The notes beneath the pieces are model-generated. The model saw nothing but the letters and a program-made list of their open reading frames with translations. It made no database searches and was not told the origin of the DNA. Made by a program: the position numbers and the translations under genes. 64,000 nucleotides of DNA from Corinectria fuckeliana (Eukaryota; Ascomycota; Sordariomycetes; Hypocreales; Nectriaceae), in assembly GCA_019137255.1 (NCBI GenBank), contig WPDH01000458.1, positions 1 through 64,000 of the forward strand, in the 5' to 3' direction. Below, piece after piece: positions 43,842 to 53,710 of the stretch (position 1 is its first letter; each line of letters begins with the position of its first letter).

Positions 43842-44659
43842 TCATGAAGAAGAGCTATTCTGTGAAGCCTGTTCCTCGACTTTTTCCACAACCCTTAGTT
43901 CAGCAATGCGATCATCTATGAGTGCAATGTCGGCTTCTACCCTGAGGATTTTCTCGGACATCAAGTCGATGTATTCCTCATCTGTAAGTTTCTTGAGAGG
44001 GCTCCATTTAGATCGAAACCAGCTGTCGTTCTCGTCCTTGACCTTGGGCTCGCGCGTAGCCAATCGGTTTGCATATATCTGCCCTCCGGTGCCAACAGCA
44101 GTCCAGAAAACCATGGCTGGGATGATGTTCGATGGGCCCCCTGTAAAATGTGAATAAGAAGTCAAATCCGTTGGTATTGATCGAACTCACGAATCAACCC
44201 TCCCATGGCACCAGCCACTGTGCCAGCCATTGCACTGGCCTTGGTTTTGTCGGAAAGCGTCACTCTCTCTTCACCACCCCATGTCTTAAGCAGAAGACTT
44301 CTCGTGACTTGAAGATGGTCAGCCGTTGTCGTAGAAATGGTAAACCGGACGAGAGAAACTCACACCAGAAACTGGTTCCAAGGGTAAACCACTGGAAACC
44401 AGAAATCGCACCATAGACAACCGGGTTGGCTTCCTTAAAAATGGAACCTCCAACACCAGCGAGCACACCAACAGTGCCTTGAGAGGAGAGTAAATATGCT
44501 GTCAGCCTTCACTTAATCAGGGACATAAGACGTACCAGCGCAGCCACCGAATTTGAGAGGAGGGACTACGAGGTCCATGAGCTCAGGGGCAAATATCCCG
44601 CGCGGTGAGCGGCGGCGAACAAGTCCAGCCTGAGGATCTTGACTGCTGCCGTCGGCCAT
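43842..44659 (-). CDS. Tim17-like four-helix membrane protein, four exons
   Basis: 217-aa protein from exons 44536-44659, 44364-44477, 44191-44307 and 43842-44140; all junctions have GT...AG and keep frame. Four hydrophobic, glycine-rich segments are visible: around 'KFGGCAGTVGVLAGVGG', 'YGAISGFQWFTLGTSFWF', 'ASAMAGTVAGAMGGLI' and 'NIIPAMVFWTAVGTGG'. Spacing and Gly-zipper texture resemble the Tim17/Tim22/Tim23 family and related complex I subunits of the mitochondrial inner membrane, so a mitochondrial location is a reasonable inference. After the last helix comes a charged, coiled-coil-like tail ('LTDEEYIDLMSEKILRVE'). No cleavable presequence is obvious; the N-terminus is short and hydrophilic with an 'RRRSPRG' cluster. 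The exact orthologue is not established. The gene is divergent from eIF4B, with 732 bp between the starts. Confidence 0.8.
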
Positions 44660-45391
44660 TGTGATGGATTATACGAGACAACCGTGAGATTGATAAAAAG
44701 AACGAGACGGATGATCAGACGTGGAGGTAAGACAGAAAAGAGTACTAGTAGGAGAGGCTCATGGAAGAAGACAGAGAAGCAGTATGTTTACAGAAGATCT
44801 TTGATACAGCGATATAGTACAATTACATGGCTCGCAAAATGTCCCCTCTCGTGAAGGTAGGTAGTAGTCGTCGCAGGTAGTACTGAAGAGCGGCGAATGA
44901 AATGCTGTCAAAAACTCGTGACATCACGCCCACGGGCCATGGAACCTAAGGCTGCTCTTTCCCGCCTGGCCGCTGCAGTGAGGAAAACCTGCAAGCGAGA
45001 GAGGAGATGGGCCGGTGGCACTAACCCTATCTAGGGCTAGCGCCTCACACTCCTGGCCGGGCAAAATTAAGGCAACCCTCAGTGGCGCCAACATCATCAT
45101 TTTTTCCCTACGCCGAGCAATTTTCGACTCGTCAACCCCCAGACACGGCAACACTCGTCGGGGCAAACACAATTCACGACCGTCTCCGCCCTCCGTCCGC
45201 CCTGTCAATCCGCTCTTCACCGGCCAGGCCGACTTTGGACTTTCGATTTTCGACTCTCGACTTCGACTTTGACTCCGTCGTCGAACTCCCGCCGCGAGGA
45301 ACAGGCCAACCCACCCTAGGTCGGCTTCGTCCTCTGCAGTCCAACGCGCATCGGTCGTTGAATCGTTGCGCGTGACGCCTAAACCGCAATT
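44660..45391. promoter_or_regulatory. Divergent promoter region, Tim17-like gene and eIF4B
   Basis: 732 bp between two start codons facing away from each other. The eIF4B side is C/T-rich from about 45080 onward, a common feature of fungal translation-gene leaders. No specific site identified. Confidence 0.6.
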
Positions 45392-47557
45392 ATGGGTGAG
45401 TCCGCTGCCGGTCCGCTGCCCGCTGCCGGCATCTATCGCTGACGCTCTGCCCTCTCCCAGCTCCCAAAAAGAAGGAAGCGCAGAAGATGTCCCTCGGGGA
45501 CTTTATGAATGATTCAGGTTGGTGCTGCCCCTCGCCGTGTCGCATTGTCGCCAATGCCCCGCCGCACGCACACACGTCGCCGTGCCACTACCCACCGACT
45601 ATCGTCCACCATACTGACCCCCCTCGTAGGATTCGGTGGAGGTTCCTGGGCCGATGAGGTCGAGGAAACTTACGGTATGTCGTCCTCAATTCGAGTCGTC
45701 TCGTCTCGCCTCCGCGTCTGTATGCTAACTCCCTCACAGTTCCTGGTAGGCGCCATTTTCACCCCTCGCCCCGGATCCTCGGTGGACTGACCATATTCTC
45801 TTAGGCACTCAGGCTTTGCCTTCCGGCGACCGCGGTCGCTTCAGCTCTACCTCTACCTGGCAGGATCGGGGTATGTTGTCCCCATGTCTCAAGTCTGCTC
45901 ACCGACGCTGACTTGCCCAGGTTACTCGGTCCGCGAGCGCTCCCCCCAGGCTATCCCCGACAGGCCTCCCTATACCGCCCACTTGGGTAACCTTGCCTAC
46001 GACATCACCAACGACGCTGTCAGCGAGTTCTTTGAGGGCTGTGATGTCGCCACCGTCCGCCTGATCGAGGACCGTGAGCTTCAGCGCCCCAAGGGCTTCG
46101 GCTACGTTGAGTTCTCCACCGTCGAGGGCCTGAAGAAGGCCCTGACCCTTGATGGAGAGTCGTTTCAAGGCCGAACTGTCAGGATTAAGGTTGCCGATCC
46201 CCGTAAGCTCCCCTTCAACTCCCCTGTTACACGCATCCGCTAACATATTTCCTTAGCTCGCGGCGGTGACAGCGGCAGGGGCGATTCCATCCGAGAGATG
46301 GGCGCCTGGGATCGCAAGGGTCCTCTAAGCGACCCGTCAGGAGGACGATCTGGTGGTCGTTCCGAGTACAGCGAGCGCCGTCCCCCCCGCGACAATGATT
46401 TTGAAGCCCGTCCCACTCGCGAATTGACATGGGAGCGACGCGGTCCTCTGTCTCCCGTTGCCGGTCAAGAAGGTCCCGGTTCTCGAGATGGCAGCCGTCC
46501 CGCCCCCGGAGGCCTCGGTGAACGAGGCGAGTCCCACCGCGGAGGCCGCAGAGATGCGCCCCCCGCCTGGGGCGAGGGCCGACAGGAAGGCTCACGACCT
46601 CCTCGCCAGGAGTACCCCGAGCGTGCGGAGCGAACTGTTACCGCTGCTGAAAAGGATATGCAGTGGCGAGACCGCATGCGTCCTGAAGCCGCGAAGACTG
46701 CTTCTCCTGACGGCAGCGCTCCTCCCTCCCCTGCTCTTTCATCCGCCGCGCCTGCTCATGGTGGTCGACCTCGCCTGAACCTTGCGAAACGTACTGTCTC
46801 TGAGGCTACCGACGCCGGCTCTGCTTCTGCGGCCTCCAGCTCCAAGGCTAGCCCCTTCGGTGCCGCTCGCCCCATTGATACCGCTGCGAAGGAGAAGTTG
46901 ATTGAGGAGAAGAGGCTACAAGCCATTCAGGACAAGAAGGAGGCCGATGAGAAGGCCAAGGAGGAGCGACGCCTTGCCAAGGAGGCCGCTGCCAAGGCTG
47001 AAGCTGAAGCTGCCGAGGCTGCTGAGGCCGCTGAGGCTGAGGCTGCCGCTGCCGCTGAAGCCGCCGCTGAGGCCGAGGCCGAGGCCGAGGCCGAAGCTGC
47101 CAAGCAGGCAACGGAAGGCGCCGCCGAATCGAAGGAGACCCAGGAGGTGGAGCCTACTGAGAAGGCCAACGGAGAGCAGAAGATCCCCGTTCGAACCCGT
47201 GAGCCTCGAGAGCCTCGCGAGCCGCGCGAGACTCGTGAGCCGCGTGAGACTCGTGAGCCGCGTGAGCCTCGAGACAACGCCAAGTCGCGGGCTGCCGAGG
47301 CTTCTAGTTGGCGGTCTGCCACAGGAGAGCAGCGTGGAGGTCGGGGCGGCCGAGGTGGTCGTGGCAGTGGCGCCCCTCGCGGCTCCCGCAACGACACTCG
47401 ACCTGCGCGAGCCAACGGGTCGCCTGCTCAGCAGCCTGCCGCACCCGCGACGCCGGCCGCGGCCGGAGCTACCGATTCTGAGCCATCCACACCCGCCGTT
47501 GAAGATGACGGCTGGACGACAGTGCCCAACAAAAAGGCTCGAGGCGGCCGCGCCTAA
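45392..47557 (+). CDS. EIF4B: Translation initiation factor eIF4B, seven exons
   Basis: RNA-binding cofactor that stimulates the eIF4A helicase during 40S recruitment. Exons: 45392-45395, 45461-45517, 45630-45674, 45740-45745, 45805-45870, 45921-46202 and 46257-47557, in total 1761 nt or 586 aa. Every intron is in phase 1. Only ATGG is coding in exon 1; the protein begins MAPKKKEAQKMSLGDF, then 'GGSWADEVEETY'. The RRM spans about 77-152 with RNP2 'AHLGNL' and RNP1 'KGFGYVEF' (117-124). Then come Arg/Gly/Asp-rich sequence, a long Ala/Glu/Lys helical stretch ('AKEERRLAKEAAAKAEAEAAE'-type, coded by GCYGAGGCY repeats), tandem Arg-Glu-Pro units, an RGG-like patch ('GGRGGRGGRG') and the closing 'DDGWTTVPNKKARGG'. 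Exon 4 is a 6-nt microexon; skipping it also keeps frame (Tyr-Gly instead of Tyr-Val-Pro-Gly). Confidence 0.92.
45740..45745 (+). other. Probable 6-nt microexon of eIF4B
   Basis: TTCCTG is flanked by a CTAAC branch point and ACAG acceptor on the left and a GTAGGC donor on the right. Both flanking introns have the phase and length of their neighbours. Including it adds two residues (Val-Pro); skipping it leaves the frame intact. Confidence 0.6.
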
Positions 47558-48603
47558 ATCTAACGTGTACATATAGCCCCGTTTCCTTCCGGTTTCGCGA
47601 CTAGAATTTCCGTCACAAGATGTACCTTCGTGCGCTCCTCCCTTCTCTTTGGACAACCCGGTTGTCTCCGGACTCTTTCACCCTTCTCGCAAGCATATCC
47701 CACATCCTGTCCTCCAGCAATGGGGATTTCCGGAATATGGGATCCTAGTACGAGCCCTCGCTCAGCGTCTCGCATGCGGGCCTTTGGCGTCCTCAAGTAG
47801 CCGGGAATCCAGGGCTCCGGCGCTATCAGCTCTACTCGGCCTTGATCATTCTTTGATATGGGGCATCCATGTTTCTCAATCCGACTCGTTTCCAGGTTGC
47901 CTCGAAAAGCCTCCGTGGCGTCGTTCCGTCTGCTCGGTGGGATATGGGAGGGAGGATAATGGACGCTTTTGGAGCATGAGCCCTTTGGCGTTTCGAGACA
48001 GAAAAGTTAAAAAGAATGGTGGCGAATGGATGAATGGATGGATGGACGGGAAACGTGGCACGCGTTGAAGTTGAATGATGACGGCTCTCTCTTAAACGAT
48101 TTCTTTTCATGTTGATGAAGACGCGGGAAGAAAAGGAGGGACTGGATGCTTTTTTTTCCTTTGAATGTTTTGATGACGATCAGGCCAGCTTAGCGCAGAG
48201 GACACCCCAACTCGGTTTCTTGTTTCTGGAGTGGAACGGGGTAAGGGGGTTCTATATGCTAGGTGATTTACGGATCAATGAAATGTACTGTGCTTTTTTT
48301 TTCCTTGTTTACATTACGTGCCGGTTTCTATCGTGGCCTTGGTTGTAGTGAATGGGAAAGGGGAGAGGAGGTGGTTTGTCGTCGAAGAGGGACGACGTGG
48401 GTTATAGGCCTAAGTCGTAGATGTGGTGGGTTCATGAACCGTGGCTCCGTAGACGATGAGGCGGCAACGCAATGAGACGGCGCAAAAGGGATTATTTGTC
48501 CAGTAGATGAACTCGCCCCTGTTCTACCTGTTGTGGTCTCTCTCTCGTGAATCACCCGTGTCTATCAGGAGGTCTAGCACCAACTCCGGGCCTCCTCCGT
48601 CTC
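47558..48603. other. Convergent 3' region, eIF4B and Nudix gene
   Basis: About 1 kb containing the 3' untranslated regions of both genes. No supported coding frame. GAATGGATG-type short repeats occur near 48025-48050. Confidence 0.5.
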
Positions 48604-48920
48604 CTACTGGCGAGCTTGCTTCCACAGCCGGAACCCTTCCAGCACCGTCCGCCTCACGCCCTCGCTCACAAAGACCAGCTCGCGGCCGTCGGCAAGCCTC
48701 CTCGTCCGGGCCTCCTCCTCGGTGACCCAGGCCCACTCGGCGTGCTCGTCGTCGCGCACCACCACGGCCTCGCACGTTTCCACGTCGACCCAGACCGTGA
48801 GCTTGGCCCAGACGCTGCCCGTCTCGCGGAAGAGGCAGACGTCGTCCTTCATGCGGAGCTCGACCTCGCCGTCCCACTTGCCGGCGGCGGCGGCGGTGGT
48901 GGTGGTGGTGGGCGCCTTGC

Positions 48921-48986
<66 letters not shown>

Positions 48987-49350
48987 CTGCGTCCGGGAGG
49001 TTGAGGTGAGCCTCGTCGGCGGCGGAAATCAGCCGCACGGCTTCCCGCACGGCCGTGGCGCGCAGGCCCGTCTCCTCCCACAGCTCGCGCACGGCGGCGG
49101 CGACGAGGCTGGCGTCGGCGGCGGCGTCGACGCACCCGCCGGGGACCTCCCAGCGCAGCGGCCAGGAGTCGGTCGCGGCGCGGCGCAGGAGCAGCACGCG
49201 GCCGGCCGGGTCGGCGACGACGGCGCCGGCCATGAGGTTGTCCACGTCGCCCCGGTTGGCGGCGAGGAAGGCGGCCGGCGAGGTGGAGCCGTAGGCGGCG
49301 AGCAGGGCGGGGGCGATGGTGTATGAGGTTGGGGGGTGTTGGTTGGCCAT
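48604..49350 (-). CDS. Nudix hydrolase with poly-asparagine insertion
   Basis: 248-aa, intronless. Nudix enzymes hydrolyse nucleoside diphosphates linked to another moiety. The core begins near residue 37 ('NLMAGAVVADPAGRVLLLRRA'), followed by 'WEVPGGCVDAAADASL' and the Nudix box end 'RELWEETGL', whose three acidic residues and Arg are the metal-binding and structural positions. The spacing from GG to RE is two residues longer than the textbook box, with Asp in place of the first Glu, a form I have seen in other fungal members. A 21-residue Asn run (48922-48984) followed by Thr and Ala runs splits the fold after 'HLNLPDAD'. The family resumes with 'WAKLTVWVD' and 'DEHAEWAWVTEEEA'. The insert sits in a loop and need not abolish activity. 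Substrate unknown. The start is the first ATG and gives a complete fold. Confidence 0.85.
48922..48984 (-). repeat. Coding (AAC)21 microsatellite
   Basis: 21 perfect AAC codons (GTT on the plus strand) encode 21 Asn inside the Nudix gene. Flanking GTG/GGC repeats extend the low-complexity zone. Confidence 0.95.
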
Positions 49351-50169
49351 GTTTTTCCTTTTTGGCGGGGGGATGAGGGGATGGATTTTGCTGTATCAAG
49401 GGCGGGCGGGAGTTGGTGGTTTACAGGTCCCTGGGTCCTAGTTAATGTTGGAGTTGGCAGTTGGCAGTTGTGAGCCAAGGTAGTATGAGTTGTCAGTTAT
49501 GAGTCGTGAAGTTGTGAAGTGAGAGTCACTACCAAATGAGGAAATACCGCACCGAGATCCATCTATCCAACCACGCAGCTTATATACCTCTTCGCACTGA
49601 CAACTTCCGCCTTGGAGAAAGCTACCAAACCCAACTGTCCATTCAAGGCAGCAAAACTGATGCCTCAAAGCATAGACGGTTGATGCTGCTGCCTCGTACA
49701 ACAGCGACTCCCGCGTCAGCCTGGTCGGCGAGACACGCCTCCACCCCTTCGCCAGGCACCGTTCAAACAGCCAGGCACCATTCAAACAACTGTGCCTAAC
49801 CCGTGGGCCAACCCAACGAGCCAACAAGAGTTGGTGAGAATCTCGGATAGTCTCTTCCGAGATTAAGCTGGCCTTTCTCGATCAAGACTCGGACTGGTTG
49901 CAGTGGGATACAAATGCTGAGCACACCACTGAGCATGCATACTTCGTAGACATCGTGTTGATCCCCCAACCATCGTGAACCAGAGAAATTGGTATTCAGT
50001 TCGTTATATACTCTCCCACCAAAAGCCAGGTCTGTGTTTTTCCAGCCGGCAGGTTCCCTCCTTCATGCATGCTGTCCTCCAAACGCCGAAAACTATTTTG
50101 CAAGTATTTGTACACAGGGCATTTATCCCGCCCAGTACTCGCTTCATAAACATACCCAGCCTGGTTTCC
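49351..50169. other. Intergenic between GPHR 3' end and Nudix promoter
   Basis: About 820 bp; the left half is the 3' region of the GPHR-type gene and the right half, near 49350, the Nudix promoter. The stretch 49445-49520 repeats GTTGGCAGTTG/GAGTTGTCAGTTATGAG motifs imperfectly. No gene seen. Confidence 0.5.
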
Positions 50170-51810
50170 CTAGGACCGCTTGGCTCCCATCTCCTCCATC
50201 CCATACTCGTCCCAGTCCTCGTCCCCGCCCAGCTTCCGCCCGACCCATATCCCCACGGCCGTCGTCAGAGCGCCCAGCAGGAACCAGCCCTCGAACCACC
50301 CGTCGACGAAGCCCGGGCTCAGCGCGCCGCGGAGGACGCTGCCGACGGCCGAGCCCAGCGCCGACGGCAGCTGGCTGCGCAGCAGCAGCGACGAGGAGAT
50401 GACGTAGGTCGCGGCGATCTGTCCGACGACGAGCGCCAGGTTCGCTTGCGCCTGGCGGAGGAGGCCCGGCGTCCACTTGGCGAAGAGGTGGAACGTCTGC
50501 ACGACGCTGTTGGCGCTCGCGAGCAGGATGACGCCGCTGAGGGCGAAGCTGATGAGGCGCGCCCACGCCAGCTGGTCCAACTTGGGGTCCCAGTGGCGCG
50601 CAAGCAGGGACAAGAACCGGTTGATGGGATCGCTGCTGGCGAAGCTTGTTGACGGCGAGGACGCGCGCCGCAACGTTGTGAGGGATGTCGCCACTATCCG
50701 GTAGAGGCAGTAGAAGCTGAAGAGGTATGAAGGAACGAAGAGGAGGCGGCCCAGAGCGGTACTGGCGCGGGCAGTGGCAGCGCGATGGCCCTTGAGGAGC
50801 GAGAGACCCGACGCCAGGTTCGCCTCCATGGTTTCTAGTCCGGCGATCTCGAGGCGTAGCGACTTCATCTCGGTTTCGTCTGCGGAACCACCGCGCAGGG
50901 AACCCATCACCTTGCCAACTAGCCCGCTACCCTTGGCCGACGACGCGCCCTGCCTCTCCGCCGCCTTGCGCTCCAGATGTAGTAGTCGATGGCGCTTCGT
51001 CGCAAGCATCTCGTTGGTTGCGTCCAGCCCGGCCTGCTTGCGATTGACGTCGGCTTCGGTGACGGGTCTTTTGCGCCGCGCCGACGCATCGTCAAAGGTG
51101 TGCCACGGCGACGACACAGCAGCAAAGCCCGAGAGCAAGGCCATGAGCGCGATGCCCACGACGCCGATGCGCTCGAGGCAGGCCCGCGTCAGCCACTCGG
51201 ACAAGCTCTTCTCCTCGGGCAGGATCCTCATGGCGTTCTTGGGGACGGCGCGGCCGACAGACCAGAAGGCGAAAAGCCATGCCGCGAAGAGCGCAGTGTG
51301 CAGTCCCCACGCAATCCTGGGGAACCTGCCTCTGGCTGTCCGCTGGAAGCTCCAGCCGGCGCTGGCGACCATGGACCGGCACTCGAGCCAGGGCACGAGC
51401 ACGACGAGTACAGACAGCAGCGCCGGCACCGTGATTCGAAGGGCCAAGTTCCTCGACGTCGGACTGGCCAGCTCCATGATCTCGTCCATGATGAGCGCGC
51501 CCAGCGTCGCGGCCAACCCCACCGTCACGCCAAACGTCCACGCGGCGCCCCGGCGCTGCCAGCTCTTGGAGCCGTGCTCGGCGTGGGCGGCGCGCAAGGC
51601 GGGCGGCGCGTGGGACGGCAGCACATGGCCTTCGCCGTCACGGGCGTCGGCGGCGCGGTTGAGGCGCGGGAAGACGTGGCGGACGACGAGGACGGTGACG
51701 GCGACGAAGAAGGCCAGGAAGGGGAGGGCAGCGAGGACGACCGAGGTGGTGATGGCGCGCGAGTTGACGGCCTCGCAGGCGTCGGCGCCGCAGCTCGAGA
51801 AGGGCCACAT
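50170..51810 (-). CDS. GPHR: GPHR/GTG-type Golgi pH regulator membrane protein
   Basis: 546-aa intronless polytopic protein of the Golgi pH regulator / plant GTG (ABA-GPCR-like) family, proposed anion channels of the Golgi. The start at 51810 (MWPFSSCGADAC) is preferred over an in-frame ATG 48 codons upstream, because homologues begin with this short hydrophilic segment before the first helix and the upstream part reads like leader. Hydrophobic helices lie at about 17-42, 88-112, 126-148, 165-190 and 215-240. A long hydrophilic coiled-coil loop follows ('DVNRKQAGLDATNEML' to 'LGSLRG...EIAGLETMEANL'). The C-terminal family domain then runs from about 310 with 'FVPSYLFSFYCLYRIVAT', 'ARLISFALSGVILLASANSV', 'VGQIAATYVISSSLLLRSQLP' and a last helix near 510-530. 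GC-rich codon use makes the opposite strand open; those frames are shadows. Confidence 0.9.
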   Translation of the reverse strand: MWPFSSCGADACEAVNSRAITTSVVLAALPFLAFFVAVTVLVVRHVFPRLNRAADARDGEGHVLPSHAPPALRAAHAEHGSKSWQRRGAAWTFGVTVGLAATLGALIMDEIMELASPTSRNLALRITVPALLSVLVVLVPWLECRSMVASAGWSFQRTARGRFPRIAWGLHTALFAAWLFAFWSVGRAVPKNAMRILPEEKSLSEWLTRACLERIGVVGIALMALLSGFAAVSSPWHTFDDASARRKRPVTEADVNRKQAGLDATNEMLATKRHRLLHLERKAAERQGASSAKGSGLVGKVMGSLRGGSADETEMKSLRLEIAGLETMEANLASGLSLLKGHRAATARASTALGRLLFVPSYLFSFYCLYRIVATSLTTLRRASSPSTSFASSDPINRFLSLLARHWDPKLDQLAWARLISFALSGVILLASANSVVQTFHLFAKWTPGLLRQAQANLALVVGQIAATYVISSSLLLRSQLPSALGSAVGSVLRGALSPGFVDGWFEGWFLLGALTTAVGIWVGRKLGGDEDWDEYGMEEMGAKRS

Positions 51811-52891
51811 AAGGGCTGTCGTCCGTTTGTCTTTCGACGTTGTCGTAGCCGGTGGAAGTGGTGGTTTCCCGCCGGTCCCGTCTATGATGTATCGTCTGTC
51901 GCTTATTATCGCCTTGTCGCTCTTATCGGGTTCGAATTCGTTCGTTTGGCGCAATCGTCGTCAAGCAACCCCATCGATAAAGCCAGTCGCGAGAGTAGAG
52001 TTGCCCGTCTTCAAAGACAGCGATCAACGACGTCACCAAGCGAGGCAAGGTCGGCGCTCTTCGGCGCATGCGTATAATCCGTCCACCAAGACCAAGCAAG
52101 CTGCAACGCACGCGGGATCTGCTGCAACGTCGGATTCGGGTTCTCGCTCTGCGATCTCTGCTGGTTGAAGATTGGAAATTAGGGCTGCCGTGGTGGGTTG
52201 CGCAGACATCCGTAGACCTCGTTCCATTCCTTCGTTCCATCCTTCCCTCCCTCCTCCCTCCCACCATCGTCACTGACGGAGCGCCTGTTGCCTCAGGCTG
52301 CACAGGACCCCTACTAGTAGATAAAGTGACCACTTCCAGTGCCTTGATTCGTCGATGCAGCACGACGTCAGGGCTCGCCCGCCGGCCAGCCATGCACTGA
52401 CTCGCTACTACGTGCCTCCGCCTGTAACGTTAATTGACACAAGGCAAGGTGCCACGAAAGTGTGGTCTGATTTTGCCAAGTATCGACGGCGACAAGCGGG
52501 AGGTTTAGAGGCGCTATACGCATGCGCCATCAGAGAGTAAAGTGCCCCGAGGCCAGTTGACGCTGACTCGAACATCTAAAGACCCTTGGGGTCCGTAGGA
52601 GCGCCCGTAGGAGCGCAATTTCCAGCTCCGTCTCGACTCACGTCAATACGAAGTCCAATTATAGCAACCACATAATCAAGGGACAGCCACGTTCCAACCA
52701 ATGTTAATCAATCGCTACAGACAAACGACTGCCTTCTACCGTATAACAGCAATGCGTATAACCTAGACTAAACAGGCTGTGCGACCTTCCTTCGCTATTC
52801 CATAACGCCAGGGGCCGGGAGAGGCTCTAGACCTGTTTCAGTCCTCGCTTCGCATATAGCCCCAGCAGCAGCAGCGCCCTGTCAACCATGC
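51811..52891. other. Intergenic, GPHR promoter side
   Basis: About 1.1 kb. The left end is the GPHR-type leader and promoter (minus strand). No supported gene; the stretch 52200-52265 is CCTT-rich. Confidence 0.5.
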
Positions 52892-53707
52892 CTACGGCTT
52901 CTCAGGAGCCTCGGCAGCTTCATCCTCTTCAGTGTCGCCCGTCAGTCCGTCATCTTCTGCTGCTGATTCGCTGTCTGACATCTCGCCTTCATCAACCCCA
53001 TCAGTCACATCTGCGCCTTCATCAACCAGAGCAAAATCTCTGATGGAGACACCATGTTGGCTGAGGTCGTCCTGTCCATGTGCTGCGTTCGCCTCCTCCA
53101 CACGACGTAGCACATCTCTCCTCAGCATCCCAAAGATATGTCGGTTTATTCTCCTGATGTGGTTCGGGGGCACTTGTGGAACCTCCTCTGGAATGTCGCT
53201 GTGTGAACGGATCAAGTTCCCAGGCTGTTGCCTCGCGGAAAGACTCCGGTGTTCCGGTCTCACCTCTTCTTCCAAGGCGGCTTTCGATTCCGTGTCTGCT
53301 GTTGATTCTCCAAGTCGATCCGAGTTGTGCTGGATCTTGGCATGTTGTAGGTCGGCTCGCGGTTCGTCGTATGCCTCTCCATCAAGGCTGTATTCTGCAC
53401 CTCCAGGGGGCAGATTGAGCCGCTCTAATTCGAACACGCTGTTCCCGTCCCGTATTCCTCCACTGTTCGTTACGCGGTGATTGTCCATCAGCCATGTTGG
53501 CCCCGATTCAGCTGCATGGTCCGCTGTCATGACTTCCATTCCACTACTCAAAGACTCCAGAATGCCACGGCCCTGGTCATGATCGAGCTGCATTGGTAGT
53601 GGGGGGTCTCGGTGCTGGGGCTTGTTCGTATCGCTGGGATCTGTGAGGTCGTGATAGCTCCTGTTTGGAATATTTGTGATGCTTTTGGTGCTTTCGCCAG
53701 CCTCCAT
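52892..53707 (-). CDS. Open frame directly downstream of and in frame with the Usp stop
   Basis: A 271-codon frame opens at an ATG (53707) separated from the TAG of the universal stress protein (53711-53713) by a single AAG codon, in the same frame. The translation is hydrophilic, acidic and disordered-looking, like the tail of the upstream protein, with one ordered-looking segment ('PPNHIRRINRHIFGMLRRDVLRRVEEA') and an acidic end ('DEGEMSDSESAAEDDG'). It may be (a) part of the Usp protein reached by splicing out the stop or by readthrough, (b) what remains of a longer protein after a nonsense mutation, or (c) a separately initiated product. Its length, lack of stops and phase make pure chance unlikely. 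No domain recognised. Confidence 0.55.
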   Translation of the reverse strand: MEAGESTKSITNIPNRSYHDLTDPSDTNKPQHRDPPLPMQLDHDQGRGILESLSSGMEVMTADHAAESGPTWLMDNHRVTNSGGIRDGNSVFELERLNLPPGGAEYSLDGEAYDEPRADLQHAKIQHNSDRLGESTADTESKAALEEEVRPEHRSLSARQQPGNLIRSHSDIPEEVPQVPPNHIRRINRHIFGMLRRDVLRRVEEANAAHGQDDLSQHGVSIRDFALVDEGADVTDGVDEGEMSDSESAAEDDGLTGDTEEDEAAEAPEKP

Positions 53708-53710
53708 CTT

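Noticed and set aside
46916..47656. 246-codon minus-strand frame over eIF4B
   Set aside because: Leu/Gly/Ser-repetitive translation mirrors the Ala/Glu repeats of the plus strand; no independent evidence.
48524..49399. 291-codon frame on the same strand as the Nudix gene in another phase
   Set aside because: Arg/His/Gln repeats arising from the AAC microsatellite and GC-rich codons; the Nudix frame carries the motifs.
51923..51935. GGTTCGAATTC resembling a tRNA B box
   Set aside because: Differs from the consensus at the end, has no A box or cloverleaf upstream, and lies in the GPHR leader.
50774..52168. 464- and 362-codon plus-strand frames opposite the GPHR-type gene
   Set aside because: They are produced by the GC-rich third positions of the minus-strand gene; translations are Arg/Ala/Ser-rich with no domain, while the minus strand gives a clear membrane-protein family.
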